The position numbers and the translations under genes were made by a program. The notes below the pieces were generated by a model, which made no database searches, was not told the origin of the DNA, and was given only the letters and a program-made list of their open reading frames with translations. Source: Calendula officinalis (Eukaryota > Streptophyta > Magnoliopsida > Asterales > Asteraceae). From it: 64,000 nt of DNA. Below, in pieces: positions 58,291 to 64,000 of the stretch; positions within the stretch are counted from its first letter, which is position 1, and the number at the start of each line of letters is the position of its first letter. Location: contig OY970830.1 in assembly GCA_963853835.1 (NCBI GenBank), positions 51,412,401-51,476,400 on the forward strand, given 5' to 3'.

Positions 58291-61264
58291 TAAGACGTTC
58301 TCAATTAATCCTCTCTCAATTGAGAGCTGCTTTTCGAGAAAACGATAGTAAGCACACAAAATCAGGGATGGACAAAATAATAAACGGAAACAGCGATTAT
58401 ATTTAAGATCACTGTATATATTTAAGATTTCCCATAAACGTAAATATTATATTCAAGATATTTAGTAATTCTAAATTGGGTGATAAATAGACTTGATTGA
58501 TATTTATTAGTTTTTAGAAATTTCGAATTCTTAAGGTCAAATAGAATACCAATTTTGAAAAGGGAGTGACGTTTACATCAAATGTTTTAATCTATGTACC
58601 ACAAGAGATACATTATATGCTTGTATAGTTTGTAAAAATTGTGTGGTATAAATATAAAAAAATATGTGGTGTAGAAACTAATCCCATTTTAGAATATTAG
58701 TTTTTATATGCAGCATCAATTGTATAGTTATTTAACTATGTAAGTTATTTTATTTTTGACAAAACTATGTGTTGTATATACAACCATATTAAAATACCTT
58801 TTACTATAGCAGTGTATTTAAACGTTCGTGATACGTAACATTATTTAAATTACGCCTAATATGTTCGAAATTTAACAACATATTCATCAAATTGCACTAT
58901 TCACTTCTCCTAATTACTTTAATCTACCGCTTCAAACGTAACCAATTTGACATTCAAAGTAAAATGAAATCAATATTCAGATAACTAAATTAGAATGAAA
59001 CACACACTACATATAAAAGATATTTATAAATTTCCAAACCACAAACAACAGGTGATGATCAACAATCAAAACACACAAAAGATATTTATAAATTTCCAAT
59101 TGTAAATTCAAGACTGTTGAATTAAAGATTAGTGGAAATGCCTCAAACAACAAAAACATATAAAAGAAAAAAGATAAATCCTGAATGTCGAAGACAAAAT
59201 TAGTTATCAAATTAGATGGAACAAACCTTAAGATTGAGCCGTTGTCCGTTTATAAAAAATGAAACATTGCCGTTTCTCACTTTCACCACCACCACACGAT
59301 TGACTCTAGTATTCAAGATTAAATTTCGTCAAGGTATATATAAGTATATAACCTACACGAATCTTTAAGGTTCATCCAAACTTGTAAATTTTTATATAAT
59401 AAGGTACATAAGTGCAAAAACTTAGATAGGGACATGAATCAAGATCAAATGTTAAATGCATACATAAAACAAATTCTAAATATTTGAAAATCAGCAAGAA
59501 AGCTCTATTTGACACATCTATATCTTATACCATAAGCTTATCATGATTCATTCAAACATATTGTACCATCTTGACCAATGCGGACTCCATGATGAATGAC
59601 ATATTAATCACCAATTGTGCAATTAACAAATGAAACATTACACCTGATCCATTATCGGATTTGTCGCATTGGAACCAACAACTCGTTATCCTACATGAAC
59701 ATTTCAACCCACAAATGACTGAATGAATGGATTATTTCACCAAAAAATTATGTTGTAAGGTCAATGCTTGCTGAAAATGAGTGAAAAAAGGAGACTCGCA
59801 TACTTGGCAATTGAAACAATTCGTCTATATTTCGTTACAGATATATGCTCAAACAACAATGGGGTACGGTGTACCAACCTCTGTTACCACTGCAAGTAAA
59901 AGATGACATTAAACTAAATTGACTCGTTTACTAATTTGGGTCAAACGGGCAAACTGTGACACAAGCTCAATAAATACAATCTAACAATTCAATATTAGAC
60001 GTGTAGTAACATAACCCAAATTTATAATAAAACTGGTGCATATGGATGGGTTTTATAAGTAGCAAGAATCATGAAATCAACATTTTTAAGGTTCACATTG
60101 CATTTTCATATTTTTCTAGGGATTTATGCAATAAAATCAATATCATATTGGTACAAGAAGATTCATGCACTAATTAGAATAACAAGTCAATCAAGAAACT
60201 ATCATTTTTATTGTTCCTTGCTTACAATTTGAGCCAATCATAAAATCTCTTAGATAAAGCGAACCTAAAATCCAATGCAATGAAAAACAGAGATATTATT
60301 GAAGATCGAAAGTACCTGTTGTTTAATGGTTGCTCGGCAGCTTCAATTGCTTTCATAACCTGAAACAATCCATCACTTAGCAATTGTATCAAGAACAGAG
60401 GTCATCACAATTACAAAAAGGATGACCCATTTACCTTTAATTTGTAGATATATACATTAAGGTTATGATAAAGCAAGAATCATCATATACAAACATAAAA
60501 AATGGTAACAATAGATGTCAGTCAATCAGTCATTAATAATATGATCAAAAGACATTTTTTATGTATCTGATTTCAAGGCAAGTGATAAGAGTTAGAAGCA
60601 TTTGACCGTAAACAAGATAAAATGAAAGCAATCCAGCAATATGTTCAGAAACATCAGCCAATGCAGATTTTGTTGCTCTCCTTCAAATATCTAATCACGC
60701 CGATTGGCGATTAGGGAAGCGGAACCACCATGATTGATTGAAAATCTCCGTCACCTTACAAGGGTTTATAGAATCTGAAAAAAAAAACACAAAATCAAAG
60801 ATATTAGACACTAAAATTGCTCTTACACCACAATCCATTTATGTTAAACACGAATCTCAAAACAAAACCGAGGAAAATTTGAAATGTTAAACTGAGCAAA
60901 AAAACCTTCAATCGGCTCTTTATGTTAAAAACCATATATCGATTTTAGAAATAAACACAAATCTCGCTTGCAATGAATTGCGATTCCATAAACACAGCCC
61001 TTTCCAATTCCCGGTATGAAACCATTGGTTAAATATCTAAGGAAATGTCATTAGTTTATTGGCATTTAATGGGCATAAATACCACTAAATCTATGTCATT
61101 AAATACCATGAAACGCTCGTTAGTTTTGGTTGTGGGTTCTGACTTGTGAGTAACAAGGTTGGTTAAAGGCCAAGGCTGATTTTCGTCCTTGGTATTTATG
61201 GTATTTAATGCTTTTTATAAATCAATGTTAAAAAACGTAAATTTTAATGGCTAGGATTAATTCC
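58291..61264 (-). other. Helitron interior, possible captured gene fragment
   Basis: Mostly non-coding. On the minus strand, 'tttcag|gttatgaaagc...aacaacag|gtactttc' (about 60358-60315) looks like a short exon ('VMKAIEAAEQPLNN') with splice sites. 'GGAGAGCAACAAAATC' onward at ~60680 reads 'RATKSALADVSEHIAGLLSF'. A leader-like stretch with an ATG ('atggtggttccgcttcc') is at ~60730. I do not recognise the parent gene; Helitrons commonly capture such pieces. Confidence 0.4.
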
Positions 61265-61790
61265 GTACCCACATGAAAGCATAGGGTTTCAATGTTTCGT
61301 TTGGTTACCAAATATTCCATGTGGTGTAGTGGTAGGTTTGTAAATGTGTCGGTAGAGGTCTCAAGTTCGTAACTTGTTGACATTGTTCTTTTTTCCAATT
61401 ATGTTGTGCGTTTAAGATCTTCTAGAAATAGAGGGCCTTATTTAAGACCTGCTAATATTAGAGAAACGTCTAATTTTTTAATGGTTATAATGATATATTA
61501 GAGAAACGTCTATTACCTTCTAAAAATAAAAGTAGAGAAACGTCTAATTTTTAATGGTTATAATGATTTGCGTATGCACATTGAAAGCATAGTGTGTTAG
61601 TGTTTCATTTGTGTACCAAATATTTGATGTGGTGTAGTGGTAAGGTTCATAAATGTGTCTCTAGAGAGCCCAAGTTCGAAACCTGTTAAAAGCCTTTTTT
61701 TTCAATTAAGATGTGGATTTAAGACCTTCCAGAAATGGCAGGCTTGTTTTAAGACCTGCTAAAATTAGAAAGACATTCCTCTATTATATA
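61265..61790. repeat. Tandem duplication of Helitron 5' region
   Basis: Two ~260-300-base units sharing 'accaaatatt.catgtggtg', 'tagtggta.g.tt.ataaat', 'caagttcg.aac.tgtt' and 'taagacctgctaa.attaga'. They start at about 61265 and 61575. Each contains words like an RNA polymerase III promoter ('gtggtgtagtggta', 'aagttcgaaac'). Confidence 0.7.
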
Positions 61791-61799
61791 TAGTAGAGA

Positions 61800-62578
61800 T
61801 GATATTAAAACGTGTACAGTACCAAGTCTAATATATCTACAACAACACTATTATAGATATTTTCTTCAAAAGTTTAAATTTAATAAGACATGGTAGAAGT
61901 TTATCATTTAGATCATGTATGATTTATGTCCCTTTTTTTATGTTTTCCTACTAAACAAAGATTATATGAATATTTCTTTTCTTAGTGTTTAATATGTATA
62001 AACTGAGAACAACGAATACCATAATTTGATTATCTACATAGAAATAAGTTTTACAGCATTCCTAACATTTAATAAATAAAACATATTATTTTGCGAACAT
62101 TTCTAAAATATTATACTTTCTAGTCTATAAGAGATGTTTCACTATAGTTGGAGTCACACTTCGCTTCAAACTGTTATTATTCATTTAGATAGTTTTCGAA
62201 CATTGCAAACCTAAGAAAAAGATGGTCAAACTTTTTAATAGCCAAGAGTGATTAAACGTTACAAATCAGGTCATAAATGTAAGATAAAAAGTTATGGGTC
62301 AAAAAGTTAGGGGTTAAAAATATAATTTTTGGTAACTAAGTACATGTTTTATAAATAAATATATAAAGTTTTTTTTCATTTTTATAAAGTAGAGAGGTTG
62401 TTTTGTAACTTCAAAAAACATAACATAAAACAAAAATACTTCACTCAGCCGGGAGAATCGAACATGCGTGGCTAAGTGAAAGGGCTTTAACTAGGTTAAA
62501 GAAAACCAATTGAGCTAACTTGAAATTTGTTCGATATCCAATTAATACTCCGGTATATGCTTATCTTAGAAATAAAAT
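61800..62578 (-). repeat. Array unit F continued (minus orientation)
   Basis: Continues unit F after the Helitron, matching 53420-54200 ('aactgagaacaacgaatacc', 'gagaatcgaacatgcgtgg'). It ends near 'aataaaattatcttacattt', where orientation flips. Confidence 0.82.
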
Positions 62579-63125
62579 TATCTTACATTTATGACCCATA
62601 ACTTTTTATCTTACATTTATGACCTGATTTGTAACGTTTAATCACTCTTGGCTATTAAAAAGTTTGACCTACTTTTTTTTAGGTTTGCAATGTTCGAAAA
62701 CTATCTAAACGAAGAATAACATTTTGAAGCGAAGTGTGACTCCAACTATAGTGAAACGTCTCTTAGAGACGAGAAAGTATAATATTTTAGAAATGTTCGC
62801 AAAATAAAATGTTTTATTTATTAAATGTTAGGAATGGTGTAACTTATTTCTATGTAGATAATAAAATTATGGTATTCGTTGTTCCCAGTTTATACATATT
62901 AAACACTAAGAAAAGAAATATTCATATAAACTTTGTTTAGTAGGAAAACATAAAAAAAGGGACATAAATCAAACATGATCTAAATTATAAACTTCTACCT
63001 ATGTCTTAATAAATTTAAACTTTTGAAGAAAATACCTATAATAGTGTTGTTGTAGATATATTAGACTTGGTACTATACACTTTTTATTATCATAAATACA
63101 AAAAAATATTAAAACCGATAAAAAG
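62579..63125 (+). repeat. Array unit G (plus orientation)
   Basis: Inverse of 61860-62400, matching unit A 45480-45990 ('gacctgatttgtaacgttta', 'acataaatcaaacatgatct'). With unit F it forms an almost perfect inverted repeat with almost no loop, centred near 62580. Confidence 0.82.
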
Positions 63126-63733
<608 letters not shown>

Positions 63734-63814
<81 letters not shown>

Positions 63815-63832
63815 GGTTCTGAAACTAATTCT

Positions 63833-63892
<60 letters not shown>
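63734..63892. repeat. (AT)n tracts with a foldback-MITE end
   Basis: Two long AT tracts separated by 'aataggttctgaaactaatt' (63811-63832), which matches the right end of the foldback MITE at 23740-24104. Confidence 0.85.
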
Positions 63893-63897
<5 letters not shown>

Positions 63898-64000
63898 TAA
63901 TGAATGTAAAAAACTTATTGCTATAATAAAATTAAGAACTTAATATTTTTTATTAAAGACTTTTAGATTTTATTATACCTATAAAACAATTACCATACTG
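63893..64000 (+). repeat. Array unit H, start (plus orientation)
   Basis: 'gaatgtaaaaaacttattgc' through 'acaattaccatactg' matches unit B at 48780-48890 and unit A near 45085, in plus orientation. The array continues beyond the window. Confidence 0.8.

Larger units (their letters stand above)
57387..61799 (-). mobile_element. Helitron (4.4 kb) with degenerate helicase
   Basis: On the minus strand the 5' end is 'TCTCTACTATATATAATAG' (61799) and the 3' end is CTAG (57390-57387), preceded by the hairpin 'CCGCCGCATCGCGCGGG'. Host bases are A before and T after. The uninterrupted host sequence in unit E (53420, 'tgtatttatgataataaaaa') confirms both borders. It carries the end of a Pif1-type helicase near the 3' end; no Rep (HUH) domain is seen, so it is a deletion derivative. 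Confidence 0.92.

Overview
The window is repeat-rich nuclear DNA of a flowering plant. The protein families, the spliceosomal introns, the telobox-like and TATA-containing LTRs and the strong AT bias all fit this. The Gypsy, Copia, FAR1-MULE and ULP1-like families resemble those I know from Asteraceae (daisy-family) genomes, but that placement is an inference. I see no intact host gene, no rRNA, no functional tRNA and no CRISPR. Nearly every base can be placed in a stack of nested transposable elements and their fossils.

Layout, 1-36 kb (nested stack). Bases 1-2510 are a decayed Ty3/Gypsy pol/gag on the minus strand. It is interrupted by a minus-strand Copia element (2511-7912), which abuts the 3' part of a plus-strand Copia (7913-~10825). 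Bases 10826-22490 hold the 5' end of a minus-strand LTR element, probably the same Gypsy: a small acidic ORF, a PBS and a 2.5-kb LTR. That LTR is split by a complete plus-strand element (13458-21714) with 1.1-kb LTRs and TTAAC target duplications; it encodes only GAG and is called TR-GAG copy 1 here. The Gypsy sits in the leader of a second, minus-strand TR-GAG element (22491-35421). The LTR of that second copy is in turn split by an ~8-kb Mutator-like element (25740-33740). This MULE carries a FAR1/MULE/SWIM transposase gene and, convergent to it, a multi-exon ULP1-protease-like gene without its catalytic domain. A 432-bp Helitron (33228-33659) lies inside the MULE end.

Layout, 35-44 kb. TR-GAG copy 2 abuts the gag of a Sirevirus-like Copia (35422-36140). 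A Gypsy LTR fragment (36141-41046) contains a 4.0-kb element (36638-40640, CGCAT target duplications). That element lacks gag and pol and keeps only the terminal ORF found 3' of pol in Sirevirus-like elements, with an apparent intron. A third TR-GAG copy and a fourth LTR fragment follow (41047-43912).

Layout, 44-64 kb. This is an array of long non-coding repeat units (period about 4.27 kb) arranged both head-to-tail and inverted around ~48.6 kb and ~62.58 kb. Units contain a tRNA-derived SINE-like insert, a Stowaway MITE (52862-53174) and a 4.4-kb Helitron (57387-61799) with a degenerate Pif1-type helicase. The right end is a cluster of long (AT)n tracts with terminal-inverted-repeat MITEs.

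The coding regions are parasite genes: pol and gag for reverse transcription, a MULE transposase, and a Helitron helicase. Almost all carry stops, frameshifts or lost catalytic residues, so the window is a graveyard. The insertion order can be read from which element interrupts which.
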